DNA of 59,245 nucleotides from a virus: IMG/VR virus record IMGVR_UViG_3300021093_000083, positions 1 to 59,245 of that record; one strand, 5' to 3'. The notes beneath the pieces were generated by a model. The model saw only the letters and a list, made by a program, of their open reading frames with translations, was not told the DNA's origin and did not search any database. Below, piece by piece: positions 1 to 5,842 of the stretch (position 1 is the first letter of the stretch; each line of letters opens with the position of its first letter). The translations under genes and the position numbers were made by a program.

Positions 1-111
1 GAGCTGATGCGTTTGGTAGGCGATCAGATCGAAGAAAACCTCTCTAGCTATAGCGACGAGGAACTGATTGATGAGGTTGGAGAATACTATCCTGAACTGT
101 TGGAAGATTGA
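1..111 (+). CDS. 3' end of a small acidic protein (truncated by window edge)
   Basis: The first reading frame is open from base 1 to a TGA at 109-111 and encodes at least 36 residues ending in YYPELLED. It is rich in Glu and Asp and has a helical look (GDQIEENL, DEELIDEV). The next gene starts four bases after the stop, which suggests a run of co-transcribed small phage genes. The start lies outside the window and no family is recognised. Short acidic proteins like this are common in the accessory gene clusters of T4-like cyanophages, but no function can be read from it. Confidence 0.6.
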   Translation, partial: ELMRLVGDQIEENLSSYSDEELIDEVGEYYPELLED

Positions 112-114
112 ATC

Positions 115-255
115 ATGCACAAGTCCACTCTAGATCTATTCTCAAACCATGAAGATGAACGCAACGAGATAGATGATGCGTTCGATTCTGCACTTGAAGA
201 AAGAGCTGCAGAACTAGAAATCACTGTTGACTATTACATTGCCGAGTTTCTCTGA
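115..255 (+). CDS. small acidic hypothetical protein, 46 aa
   Basis: An ATG at 115 opens a 46-residue frame ending at TGA 253-255. It starts MHKSTLDLFSNHEDER and ends ITVDYYIAEFL. It lies three bases after the preceding stop and two bases before the next ATG, so the tight spacing on the same strand is the main support for it being real. The composition is acidic and probably helical, with no signal peptide or membrane segment. No clear Shine-Dalgarno sequence precedes it, so translation may be coupled to the upstream gene. The family and function are not recognised. Confidence 0.6.
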   Translation: MHKSTLDLFSNHEDERNEIDDAFDSALEERAAELEITVDYYIAEFL

Positions 256-257
256 TC

Positions 258-443
258 ATGAAAATCATCACCAATTCCACTCCCGCTGATACTTTCTACT
301 TTAACTTTGACCTGCGTGATCTTCAATCAAGACTGCAAGATGAAAATACAGCATTTGTAGAAATCTCTCTGTTTCGCTATTACATTGCTCTTTATCCTGA
401 TTGTATTCAATGGGGTAAAGTAGATGAAGATGGTTATCTTTAA
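258..443 (+). CDS. small hypothetical protein, 61 aa
   Basis: This 61-residue frame starts at ATG 258, two bases after the previous stop, and ends in KVDEDGYL. It is mixed acidic and aromatic (FYFNFDLRDL, SLFRYYIALYPDC), consistent with a small folded alpha/beta protein, but no motif is recognised. It is the third member of the closely spaced run at the left end of the window. The 67 bases after it contain no gene. Coding is supported by gene spacing and by reasonable amino-acid use. The function is unknown. Confidence 0.65.
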   Translation: MKIITNSTPADTFYFNFDLRDLQSRLQDENTAFVEISLFRYYIALYPDCIQWGKVDEDGYL

Positions 444-510
444 TTAACCCACAGTCCTGAGCATGACTATAAACTAATCAACAACACACACTAACACTTT
501 TTTCTTCATT

Positions 511-690
511 ATGTCCAAACAAGTTCTCATCTCCATGCTTCGTCAAGGTAAGAATGGAAACGACATTCTTTCCATTCTTGATGCACTCGTCTCTGACAAT
601 GTTTCGTCCTTCGATTACGTCGAATCTCCCATGATGGAGGCTGCTCTTGGCATTGCTGTTGCTCTGCCTTTGCAAGAGATTGACTTCTAA
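511..690 (+). CDS. small hypothetical protein, 59 aa
   Basis: ATG 511 to TAA 688-690 encodes 59 residues: MSKQVLISMLRQGKNGNDI, then a helical core with SILDALVSD, and a C-terminal ALPLQEIDF. It looks like a compact helical protein. Longer frames on the opposite strand cover the same bases but are shadows, because they run through the palindrome downstream. No Shine-Dalgarno sequence is visible in the pyrimidine-rich leader. A perfect 17-bp palindrome begins 17 bases after the stop and probably ends this transcript. The composition resembles small conserved cyanophage proteins, but no function is known to me. Confidence 0.65.
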   Translation: MSKQVLISMLRQGKNGNDILSILDALVSDNVSSFDYVESPMMEAALGIAVALPLQEIDF

Positions 691-706
691 GTTCTAGCGA
701 TTCCGT

Positions 707-757
707 AAAGTTTTCCACAATTTGCTACTTTGCTGTGGAAATTGTGGAAAACTTTTT
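707..757 (+). terminator. 17-bp perfect inverted repeat followed by a T run
   Basis: Bases 707-723 and 739-755 are perfect reverse complements (17 bp), with a 15-base loop at 724-738 and T755-T757 after a TTT arm end. It follows the 59-aa gene and precedes a promoter-like pair, so a Rho-independent terminator is the simplest reading. The stem is AT-rich and long for a terminator. Each arm also contains the 9-mer TTTTCCACA in opposite orientation (711-719 plus, 743-751 minus), so a protein-binding role is an alternative. Confidence 0.7.
711..751. promoter_or_regulatory. inverted pair of DnaA-box-like 9-mers
   Basis: TTTTCCACA lies at 711-719 on the plus strand and at 743-751 on the minus strand, inside the arms of the palindrome. 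This 9-mer matches the DnaA box reported for cyanobacteria, a variant of the bacterial TTATCCACA. Two further copies lie at 1839-1847 and 1892-1900. The match is seen directly. Binding by host DnaA and any role in replication or transcription are inference. Confidence 0.4.
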
Positions 758-776
758 AATACTTAAAAAAACATGG

Positions 777-805
777 TTGAGTGTTTTATAGAGAGAGATT
801 ATGCT
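777..805 (+). promoter_or_regulatory. candidate sigma70-type promoter
   Basis: TTGAGT (777-782) and TATGCT (800-805) are separated by 17 bases, each matching four of six consensus positions. It sits directly after the long palindrome and would start RNA near 811-812, just before the foldable segment at 821-896. No coding frame that looks real follows until 1020. In AT-rich DNA such matches occur by chance, so this is tentative. Confidence 0.3.
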
Positions 806-820
806 CAGAAAAATGTCTTC

Positions 821-896
821 GAGAGGGTGAAAGTGTTTGAGAGAAAATGTCTCTGGGCGATGCAAGTTAAGCCCGCACCCTATCACACTTTCTCTC
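821..896 (+). other. foldable intergenic segment, possible structured RNA
   Basis: Within the gene-free stretch 691-1019, bases 821-825 pair with 892-896 and 830-836 pair with 885-891, giving 12 bp around a 4-base bulge. Inside are a GAGA/TCTC hairpin near 841-854 and a GGGC/GCCC pair (855-858 with 871-874). An alternative pairing, 838-846 with 889-897 (9 bp), and AGGGTG/CACCCT (824-829 with 876-881) compete with this fold. It lacks tRNA features such as a T-loop consensus. It could be a small RNA or a leader element. No terminator follows it. Confidence 0.3.
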
Positions 897-949
897 AGAT
901 GGCAACCCCCAAAATCCTCCAAAGTCACTAAATACTGACAGGAGGGGGC

Positions 950-978
950 TTGACTTAAGCTCTCATCTTCAGTATAAT
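950..978 (+). promoter_or_regulatory. strong sigma70-type promoter
   Basis: TTGACT (950-955), a 17-base spacer and a perfect TATAAT (973-978) make the best host-type promoter in the window. Predicted initiation near 985 leaves a leader of about 35 bases before the ATG at 1020. It would drive the three small genes at 1020-1609. A host-sigma70 promoter fits early transcription in T4-like cyanophages, in contrast to the NATAAATA motifs near the structural genes. Confidence 0.7.
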
Positions 979-1019
979 GACACTGTTCCAAGTTCAACCA
1001 ACAAAGTAGCTCTAAGTTA

Positions 1020-1181
1020 ATGTCCAAGCCTAAAGATAACCGAGACCTCTATAAGCTAGCCTATGAGGACAACTATTACGAGAGGACTGACACCTACTCT
1101 AGAAACAAGTCTAAGCCCAAGAAGAAGAAAACAGTAAAGAAAACATATAAAGATTTTGACAGATTGGACCGAGATTGGTAA
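1020..1181 (+). CDS. small basic Lys-rich protein, 53 aa
   Basis: ATG 1020 to TAA 1179-1181 encodes 53 residues. It has an N-terminal half rich in Tyr, Asp and Arg (LYKLAYEDNYYERTDTY), then a Lys cluster (KSKPKKKKTVKK), then an acidic-aromatic tail (FDRLDRDW). It is the first gene after the TTGACT/TATAAT promoter. The basic cluster suggests nucleic-acid or protein binding, such as a host-takeover factor, but this is only composition. There is no signal peptide or membrane segment. No family is recognised. Confidence 0.6.
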   Translation: MSKPKDNRDLYKLAYEDNYYERTDTYSRNKSKPKKKKTVKKTYKDFDRLDRDW

Positions 1182-1235
1182 CACATTGCCAGACCCCTCT
1201 GGCATCCCCTCTAACACACTTGCAAACAATGGCTT

Positions 1236-1394
1236 ATGGAATGGGATGTAGATTTAGATTTTGAGTATGATCCTGGGGAATACGAATGCCCTCGACGATT
1301 ATACTCAGAACAGGTAGAAAAATTCCTATTTGCTACCGCTTGCCAAACACCTGCCCCCGTGGTATCATTACAAAGTAATCAGGAACAATCATGA
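1236..1394 (+). CDS. small acidic hypothetical protein, 52 aa
   Basis: The ATG at 1236 opens a 52-residue frame, MEWDVDLDFEYDPGEYECP and onward, ending VSLQSNQEQS at TGA 1392-1394. An earlier out-of-frame ATG at 1229 stops after 11 codons and is not used here. The stop overlaps the next start as ATGA (1391-1394), an arrangement typical of translationally coupled phage genes and the best evidence that the frame is real. The N-terminus is acidic and aromatic. Two cysteines are present. The function is unknown. Confidence 0.55.
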   Translation: MEWDVDLDFEYDPGEYECPRRLYSEQVEKFLFATACQTPAPVVSLQSNQEQS

Positions 1395-1609
1395 TCAACG
1401 CATCCACAGCTAGCAAACTCGATCTGCTGGTTGCTGACATTCAAGGAGAGATTAAGTACACTGTGCTGAAGCCTTCTCGGCGTGGTGTGAAAGCTCTCAC
1501 TGGTCAGCGTTTGTGGGCAAATGCTGCTCCGAAAGGTGCATTTCTCCATGGAGCAATAGCCGATGCCTCGGCAGTGACTAACAACAACACCTGTAGCAAG
1601 GCCGCATAA
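1391..1609 (+). CDS. small basic hypothetical protein, 72 aa
   Basis: This 72-residue protein starts at ATG 1391, overlapping the preceding stop by four bases. It begins MINASTASKLDLLVADIQG and continues through a basic segment (KPSRRGVKALTGQRLW) to an Ala-rich tail with two Cys-free helices and a final TCSKAA. The antisense frame 1379-1618 is a shadow. Ala and Arg content is higher than in the structural genes. It is last in the presumed 1020-1609 transcript and is followed by a 223-base gene-free stretch. No domain is recognised. Confidence 0.6.
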   Translation: MINASTASKLDLLVADIQGEIKYTVLKPSRRGVKALTGQRLWANAAPKGAFLHGAIADASAVTNNNTCSKAA

Positions 1610-1640
1610 ATGTAGCAAACAGCACTGAGATCGCAGTCGT

Positions 1641-1672
1641 GGCGGGGGGTTTCGGGGTCGGTGGGGGCGCCC
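1641..1672 (+). other. G-rich block with GGGCGCCC palindrome
   Basis: In an otherwise AT-rich region, 1641-1667 is strongly G-rich on the plus strand, with runs of six, four and five G. It ends in the 8-bp palindrome GGGCGCCC (1665-1672), followed by TATATAAA. There are only three runs of three or more G separated by spacers, so a canonical four-tract quadruplex is not present. The block lies in the gene-free stretch 1610-1832 together with the AT palindrome at 1739-1769. Confidence 0.45.
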
Positions 1673-1738
1673 TATATAAAAAAAGGGTCCTTTGCTAATC
1701 TATAACGGTCCCTATCGACCTATCGATATACTCTGAAA

Positions 1739-1769
1739 TGAAAAAATTTTTCGCCATAAAATTTTTTCA
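1739..1769. repeat. AT-rich 12-bp perfect inverted repeat
   Basis: TGAAAAAATTTT (1739-1750) and AAAATTTTTTCA (1758-1769) are exact reverse complements around a 7-base loop (TCGCCAT). It lies 64 bases upstream of the exported-protein gene. It could be a weak terminator for the upstream genes, an operator for the downstream gene, or an easily melted element. The sequence alone does not decide. Confidence 0.5.
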
Positions 1770-1802
1770 AAGGGTGATTCTCTTTTACCACGAAGTCACC
1801 TA

Positions 1803-1808
1803 TATAAT
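1803..1808 (+). promoter_or_regulatory. candidate -10 element of exported-protein gene
   Basis: A perfect TATAAT (1803-1808) lies 24 bases before the ATG at 1833. No convincing -35 hexamer is found 16-18 bases upstream, so this is a weak call. If real, the leader would be about 17 bases with no Shine-Dalgarno sequence. Confidence 0.35.
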
Positions 1809-1832
1809 CATCGTACTATTTGAAATCGCAAA

Positions 1833-2159
1833 ATGGAGTTTTCCACAGCCAAAAAAATTTTAGTGGGTATTACAACGGTAGGACTGATGAGTTTTCCACA
1901 GCCTTCCCACGCACACTATTATGAAGAAACATGCACAAAGTCTAGAACAGTGCCCGTATGGAAGGAACCTGTGTTGACATCTCATGGATGGGTGCCTGGT
2001 CGATATGAAATGGAAACATTTGTAGAAGAAGTACCATGTCGTCGCAGAACTCGTATATATACACCAGTACCAGTATATCCAATATATCCACAACCAGCAT
2101 GTACTAGTTTTGGATGGAGAAACAATGGTAGTAAATATTGGTTTAATTTAGGATGCTAG
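1833..2159 (+). CDS. exported small cysteine-containing protein, 108 aa
   Basis: The N-terminus is a textbook signal peptide: Lys7-Lys8, a hydrophobic core (ILVGITTVGLMSF), and a likely signal-peptidase site after SHA near residue 27. The mature part of about 80 residues has four cysteines (in EETC, VPCRR, PACTS and a C-terminal LGC), enough for two disulfides, and a Pro/Tyr-rich stretch (TPVPVYPIYP). It is therefore probably periplasmic or outer-membrane-associated in the infected cell. The family is not recognised. Possible roles are superinfection exclusion, envelope modification or aid to lysis, and all are inference. The gene has its own promoter-like upstream region and two TTTTCCACA-containing repeats within its first 71 bases. 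No Shine-Dalgarno sequence is seen. Confidence 0.75.
   Translation: MEFSTAKKILVGITTVGLMSFPQPSHAHYYEETCTKSRTVPVWKEPVLTSHGWVPGRYEMETFVEEVPCRRRTRIYTPVPVYPIYPQPACTSFGWRNNGSKYWFNLGC
1836..1903 (+). repeat. 15-bp direct repeats carrying DnaA-box-like 9-mers
   Basis: GAGTTTTCCACAGCC occurs at 1836-1850 and again, identically, at 1889-1903, 53 bases apart inside the start of the exported-protein gene. The two copies are read in different frames (EFSTA versus MSFPQP), so the identity is not due to protein repetition. Both contain TTTTCCACA in the same orientation. Confidence 0.6.
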
Positions 2160-2161
2160 AT

Positions 2162-2326
2162 ATGTCAAATACTTATACAACACATGTACAATATGATGAA
2201 GTTTCAGATGATTACTTTATTCCCTTACCAGAAGATCTTCTAGAACTTCTCAACTGGGAAATTGGTGATAATTTAGAGTGGGAAGAAGATGAAGAAAATG
2301 GTGGTTTTATTGTTCGTAAAGCATGA
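2162..2326 (+). CDS. AbrB/MazE-like small protein, 54 aa
   Basis: ATG 2162, two bases after the exported protein's stop, opens a 54-residue frame. Its pattern DDYFIPLPEDLLELLNWEIG followed by GDNLEWEEDEENGGFIVRKA matches the swapped-hairpin AbrB/SpoVT/MazE fold: a strand, an IP-x-x-L-x-x-L helix, then a W-x-x-GD-x-L turn and strand. Such proteins bind DNA as dimers, either as transition regulators or as antitoxins. This copy is very acidic for a DNA binder. No toxin gene (MazF or PemK type) lies next to it, so an antitoxin role is not supported. It overlaps the next start as ATGA, so it is probably co-translated with the oxygenase-like gene. The fold assignment is fairly secure; the role is unknown. 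Confidence 0.7.
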   Translation: MSNTYTTHVQYDEVSDDYFIPLPEDLLELLNWEIGDNLEWEEDEENGGFIVRKA

Positions 2327-3012
2327 AAATTTATTCACGATCTGAAATTGAAAAAATTTCAGATATAAACTATGCTCATGAACTAACCGTACAGGAAGTT
2401 CTAGGTCATAGATTTATTACTATAGACAATTTTTTAAAAAATCCGAAAGAATTCACGGAGTTTCTCGATACATTTCCCGCATATAGTAACGACGATTACC
2501 GTATAGATGGTTGTCCTGGTTGGAAACAGGAAATACCTAGAGTGTTCATGAGATCAATTACGGAATATCTTTCGTCAACATTTGATATCGGCGCGAATAC
2601 TCTCGATATTTCCTGGTCCACTAACATTTACTCAGGCAGAATGTCAAGCAGAGAGAATAATTATCTCCCACATGTGGATCATTGTCCATTAGTGTTTAAT
2701 CTTTGGTTAAATGAAGAGTGTTCAGGCGGTACTGATTTCTGGGCAATGGGCGGCGCGTTAACCCGTGATGAAAGTGATTCAGAGTTAAGACAATATTATC
2801 AGTATCTTCGTACTCTACCTGTAATAGAAGACTGGAAAGTCTTTGATGGAGATGAGAACTTTCAGAAGGTCTTTACAGCCGAAATGAAATATAATAGACT
2901 TGTAATCTATGATGGTAATATGTGGCACTCACCTCATATTAATCCAAATTCTTATATAGATAGTTTTAGATATTCATTAATTGGTTTTACGGAAGATAAT
3001 TATGAGCAGTGA
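2323..3012 (+). CDS. 2OG-Fe(II) oxygenase-like protein (DUF6445-like), 229 aa
   Basis: The protein has the signature of 2-oxoglutarate/Fe(II) dioxygenases. His117-x-Asp119 is in LPHVDHCP, a GGTDFW strand follows a few residues later, a distal His (202 or 205) lies in MWHSPHINP, and Arg216 could bind the 2OG carboxylate. The PHVD plus NLWLN plus GGT-x-F arrangement resembles the DUF6445 group often found in cyanophages. These enzymes hydroxylate or demethylate proteins, nucleotides or small molecules. The substrate here cannot be read. The gene overlaps its neighbours on both sides (ATGA upstream, 11 bases downstream), placing it in a transcript with structural genes. It could therefore act on a virion protein, or simply be carried along. 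It lacks a signal peptide. Confidence 0.75.
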   Translation: MKIYSRSEIEKISDINYAHELTVQEVLGHRFITIDNFLKNPKEFTEFLDTFPAYSNDDYRIDGCPGWKQEIPRVFMRSITEYLSSTFDIGANTLDISWSTNIYSGRMSSRENNYLPHVDHCPLVFNLWLNEECSGGTDFWAMGGALTRDESDSELRQYYQYLRTLPVIEDWKVFDGDENFQKVFTAEMKYNRLVIYDGNMWHSPHINPNSYIDSFRYSLIGFTEDNYEQ

Positions 3013-3316
3013 AAATTTAAAGGAAGTTAAATCTCTTTCCTCCTTATTCAATATAACTCCTGAGATGGCTGAGGTACATCGTCAACTGGTTGAAGTTACA
3101 CGACGTATTGAACGTATTGAAGAACGACTTCCAAGTTCTTGGATTCCACAGTATCGAGTTAGAAATGATTCTGAATATACTCCTCTTGGTGGTGTATTAG
3201 ATCAAATTTTTGAACAGATTGATGATATCTATGACAAGATGGAAGAATCATATAAACCTGAAGTGACGGATTATCAGAAACAACTAGATAAGTTAAACCA
3301 GGATAATGCCAATTAG
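3002..3316 (+). CDS. coiled-coil-type hypothetical protein, 104 aa
   Basis: The preferred start is ATG 3002, overlapping the end of the oxygenase-like gene. An upstream TTG at 2981 would add seven residues but has no better ribosome site. The 104-residue protein is mostly helical, with a heptad-like stretch around EVHRQLVEVTRRIERIEERL, a central LGGVLDQIFEQIDDIYDKM helix and a Lys/Gln-rich tail. Small helical proteins next to baseplate genes are often minor virion or assembly factors, but no family is recognised. It overlaps the next gene by 11 bases (3306-3316), supporting coupled translation with the 680-residue protein. Confidence 0.65.
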   Translation: MSSENLKEVKSLSSLFNITPEMAEVHRQLVEVTRRIERIEERLPSSWIPQYRVRNDSEYTPLGGVLDQIFEQIDDIYDKMEESYKPEVTDYQKQLDKLNQDNAN

Positions 3317-5348
3317 AGTTCAAGCAGAAACTGGATGTTACAATCCAGGAGTATCAATACTTAATTCAAATACAAATGAAACTAATACCTTCGCCAAAAG
3401 TATCATACGTTATCCAGCAGAGGTTAGTGGTAATAACTGGTGGAAACAATCTTACACTCAATCGCAATTAGAAGTATTATTTACTCCTCGTGATCTTGAT
3501 ACCTGTGTTACTCAGGGTCAGGATTATTTTTTTTGTATCATTGATACTACATCAGCTCAGGTTCAAAGTCAGCTGGCGTCGTCTGGTACTGGTGGTGGTG
3601 GAGTAGGTCAAGTGACTAGAGTTGCAGTACCTACGTGTGGAATACCTCAAGATATACCTGAAAATCTAATTGCAACTCAATGTAGATCTAAACCAACAGC
3701 AGTGCCAGTATCTTCGTACTCTACACCTTCTCCCACACCGCCTGGCGGATCTGGCGGCAGTGGTGGATCTGGTACGGGTGGTACAACAGTTACTGGAGGT
3801 ACTGGACCTGAAGCAGTTTATGGTAATATATCATTTGGATCTTATGTAAGATCATCTGTCATTACATGTTCTACACAATCAATTAATTCTGAAACAGGAA
3901 CTGTTGGTGGAGAAGAAAATCCAGAATTCTATGTTGCTGATACAAATTGCAAATATATTTTAATTCAATACAACAGTGGATCTAGAAAATTAACAAGCGG
4001 AGAATCGCTGACATTTACAGTCAATGAAGTTGTAAGGGTTACTACTACTGGAACTTGGGTTGGGAAGGCTTGGACTCCAACATTTAATAGAACATATGCA
4101 AATGTAACGTATACATTTACAGCAGAAGTTGTTAGAGATATGCCAGATATTAATATGGCACATGTAAAAGTTGGAACAACTAATGCTAAATTTCAATCAG
4201 AGATGACAATCACTGGAAATAATAATTTGTCATTCAAAGTCAAAGCAGGAAGAAATATTCAAACAAGAGCAGCAATTTATGGTCGATGGGAATTTGATCA
4301 AAAGCAAGTTTATTGGATAAAACAAACTACAAAACCAATCACTAAAGAAAGTGACATTCAGATTAAAAAAACAAACTATGAAGTTCCAGGTGGATCTGGT
4401 ATCAATGACTCAACTGTTACAGATATAGATAACGCAACAAAAAGAATTTCTACATCAGCCTCTGGTTCTACAACCTCACAAGCTTCTCTTGATTCTATAT
4501 CACAGATCTCAAAGGCTCCAAATGTTCCATCATCTACTATTGAAAATATTAACACAGCGGTAAAGGGATCAGATCTAACTAAAAAATCAAATAATTCGTA
4601 TGATATTGATTCCAGTAGAGATGTCACTAAAGCCATTAAAGATAGTCAAAGTGTTAGTACCTCTACAACTTCATATGAACATTATGTTAAAGGAGTTGAA
4701 ACTTCTTCAACAAAAAAATTAGTACATACAAATCCTGTTAGTGGTGGTCAAAATTCTATTGACTCTAAAAAGTCTTTATCTCTTATAGGAGTCGAAGTAG
4801 ATGTCACACAAACAAATCAGTCTATTGCAAAAGAATCTAATTTCCAACAGAAAACTGGTATAGAAAGTTCAACGTTTGAAAGTATATCAAAAGCTAACAC
4901 AGAAACAGCAAAGAGAACTGCTGACATATTGACAAACGTACATTCATCAGCTAATACTGCAATTACTGATATTAATTCTCAAAATGAAAGTAATCCTTAT
5001 AATGGTGGTCCAGGACCTTCTAATAACAAAGTAAAAGAGTATGGTCCAGTAAGAAGTTTTGATCTTCTTCCAAAGTCAACTGCTACTGAAAAAATACAAC
5101 CCTATCGATATGATGCTGATGCAAGAATGAATAAAACTTTTAGTTTTTCTTTGCAAATTAATTTGTTTGCCACTCCTTGCGGACCATGTTATACTGTTAC
5201 CACAGCTGGAGTTAGTTCAACTTGTTCTGTTAGAGTTGCTACAATATCATCTATAACTCTTCCATTTCAAAAAGTCTTTATAAATAATTTAACACCAGAG
5301 GCCAATAGATGGTCTAGGATAACTAGAAATTATCAAGACAATTTTTAA
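3306..5348 (+). CDS. probable baseplate spike/hub-associated structural protein, 680 aa
   Basis: No family is recognised. Residues 1-140 form a compact Cys-containing N-terminal part (FTPRDLDTCV, CGIPQDIPENLIATQC). A Gly/Ser/Pro linker covers about 143-165, residues 170-365 look strand-rich, and 370-600 is a long Ser/Thr/Asn-rich low-complexity segment. The last 70 residues are again folded, with cysteines (CGPCYTVTT). It lies directly before the PAAR gene. In T4 the corresponding position upstream of PAAR gene 5.4 belongs to the gp5 hub-lysozyme. No lysozyme catalytic pattern or OB-fold repeat is seen here, so homology to gp5 is not claimed. A spike or hub component is an inference from context. 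Confidence 0.6.
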   Translation: MPIRVQAETGCYNPGVSILNSNTNETNTFAKSIIRYPAEVSGNNWWKQSYTQSQLEVLFTPRDLDTCVTQGQDYFFCIIDTTSAQVQSQLASSGTGGGGVGQVTRVAVPTCGIPQDIPENLIATQCRSKPTAVPVSSYSTPSPTPPGGSGGSGGSGTGGTTVTGGTGPEAVYGNISFGSYVRSSVITCSTQSINSETGTVGGEENPEFYVADTNCKYILIQYNSGSRKLTSGESLTFTVNEVVRVTTTGTWVGKAWTPTFNRTYANVTYTFTAEVVRDMPDINMAHVKVGTTNAKFQSEMTITGNNNLSFKVKAGRNIQTRAAIYGRWEFDQKQVYWIKQTTKPITKESDIQIKKTNYEVPGGSGINDSTVTDIDNATKRISTSASGSTTSQASLDSISQISKAPNVPSSTIENINTAVKGSDLTKKSNNSYDIDSSRDVTKAIKDSQSVSTSTTSYEHYVKGVETSSTKKLVHTNPVSGGQNSIDSKKSLSLIGVEVDVTQTNQSIAKESNFQQKTGIESSTFESISKANTETAKRTADILTNVHSSANTAITDINSQNESNPYNGGPGPSNNKVKEYGPVRSFDLLPKSTATEKIQPYRYDADARMNKTFSFSLQINLFATPCGPCYTVTTAGVSSTCSVRVATISSITLPFQKVFINNLTPEANRWSRITRNYQDNF

Positions 5349-5357
5349 TTAAAAATT

Positions 5358-5840
5358 ATGGGAGCTTGTCGTCCAGCAGGGTTAGTAGTAGGAATGTGTA
5401 CAGGGCATGGAGTTTGTATTCCTGCTGCTGTTCACGCAACAGGTCCACCTTGTAAGCCTCCGCTGCCATTAGCAGCTAAAAATGCAACTTGTTTTTGGCC
5501 TCCATTGGTTACAGCACCTTTGGTGCCTTATCCAAGTCTAGTTTTAGTCAATGGAATCATTCCATTGAGAATGGGTGATGTTCTAGTACCACACCCAAGT
5601 CCATGTACGAATATCGTTCTGGTTCCATCTCCACCAGGAGCCCCAGTTCCAACTCCATGTGGTTGCAGTATTTTAACTGCAGAAGATATGGGAGGAGTTG
5701 GTCATACCAGAATAGTAAAAGCCTTGACAAAAACAGTGTTTGTTGAAGGTAGAAACATGGCAGCAGTCGGTGATCCTTTGGGCCCGCCATGTTTTAGTTT
5801 CATCGGAACAGGATCAGTAAACGTTTATGTAGGATTGTAA
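5358..5840 (+). CDS. PAAR-domain spike tip protein, 160 aa
   Basis: The protein is Gly/Pro/Cys/His-rich with PAAR-type repeats: LVLVNGIIPLRMGDVLVPH in the middle, and GHTRIV followed by VFVEGRNMAAVGDPLG and GSVNVYVGL at the end. PAAR proteins cap the membrane-piercing spike of contractile tails and bind a metal ion at the tip through His and Cys. Several candidates are visible (His26, HPSPC, PCGCS). In T4 the equivalent gp5.4 sits between genes 5 and 6, matching the position here before gp25 and gp6. At 160 residues it is longer than the roughly 97 of T4 gp5.4, with an N-terminal Cys-rich extension. It starts nine bases after the previous stop. Confidence 0.85.
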   Translation: MGACRPAGLVVGMCTGHGVCIPAAVHATGPPCKPPLPLAAKNATCFWPPLVTAPLVPYPSLVLVNGIIPLRMGDVLVPHPSPCTNIVLVPSPPGAPVPTPCGCSILTAEDMGGVGHTRIVKALTKTVFVEGRNMAAVGDPLGPPCFSFIGTGSVNVYVGL

Positions 5841-5842
5841 TT

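Noticed and set aside
821-897. Segment of tRNA-like length
   Set aside because: No T-loop consensus, no 7-bp acceptor stem with the right spacing and no anticodon arm of five pairs; not a tRNA.
725-1027. 100-residue open frame on the minus strand
   Set aside because: It crosses the long palindrome, two promoter-like elements and the foldable segment, has no ribosome site and opposes all the other genes; taken as a chance frame.
1641-1667. G-quadruplex
   Set aside because: Only three separated runs of three or more G are present, so a canonical four-tract structure is not supported; kept only as a G-rich block.
2162-2326. Toxin-antitoxin pair with the AbrB-like gene as antitoxin
   Set aside because: No MazF, PemK or other toxin-like gene lies beside it; the neighbour is an oxygenase-like protein.
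3306-5348. Assignment as gp5 tail lysozyme
   Set aside because: The position fits, but no lysozyme catalytic pattern or C-terminal octapeptide needle repeats can be seen.
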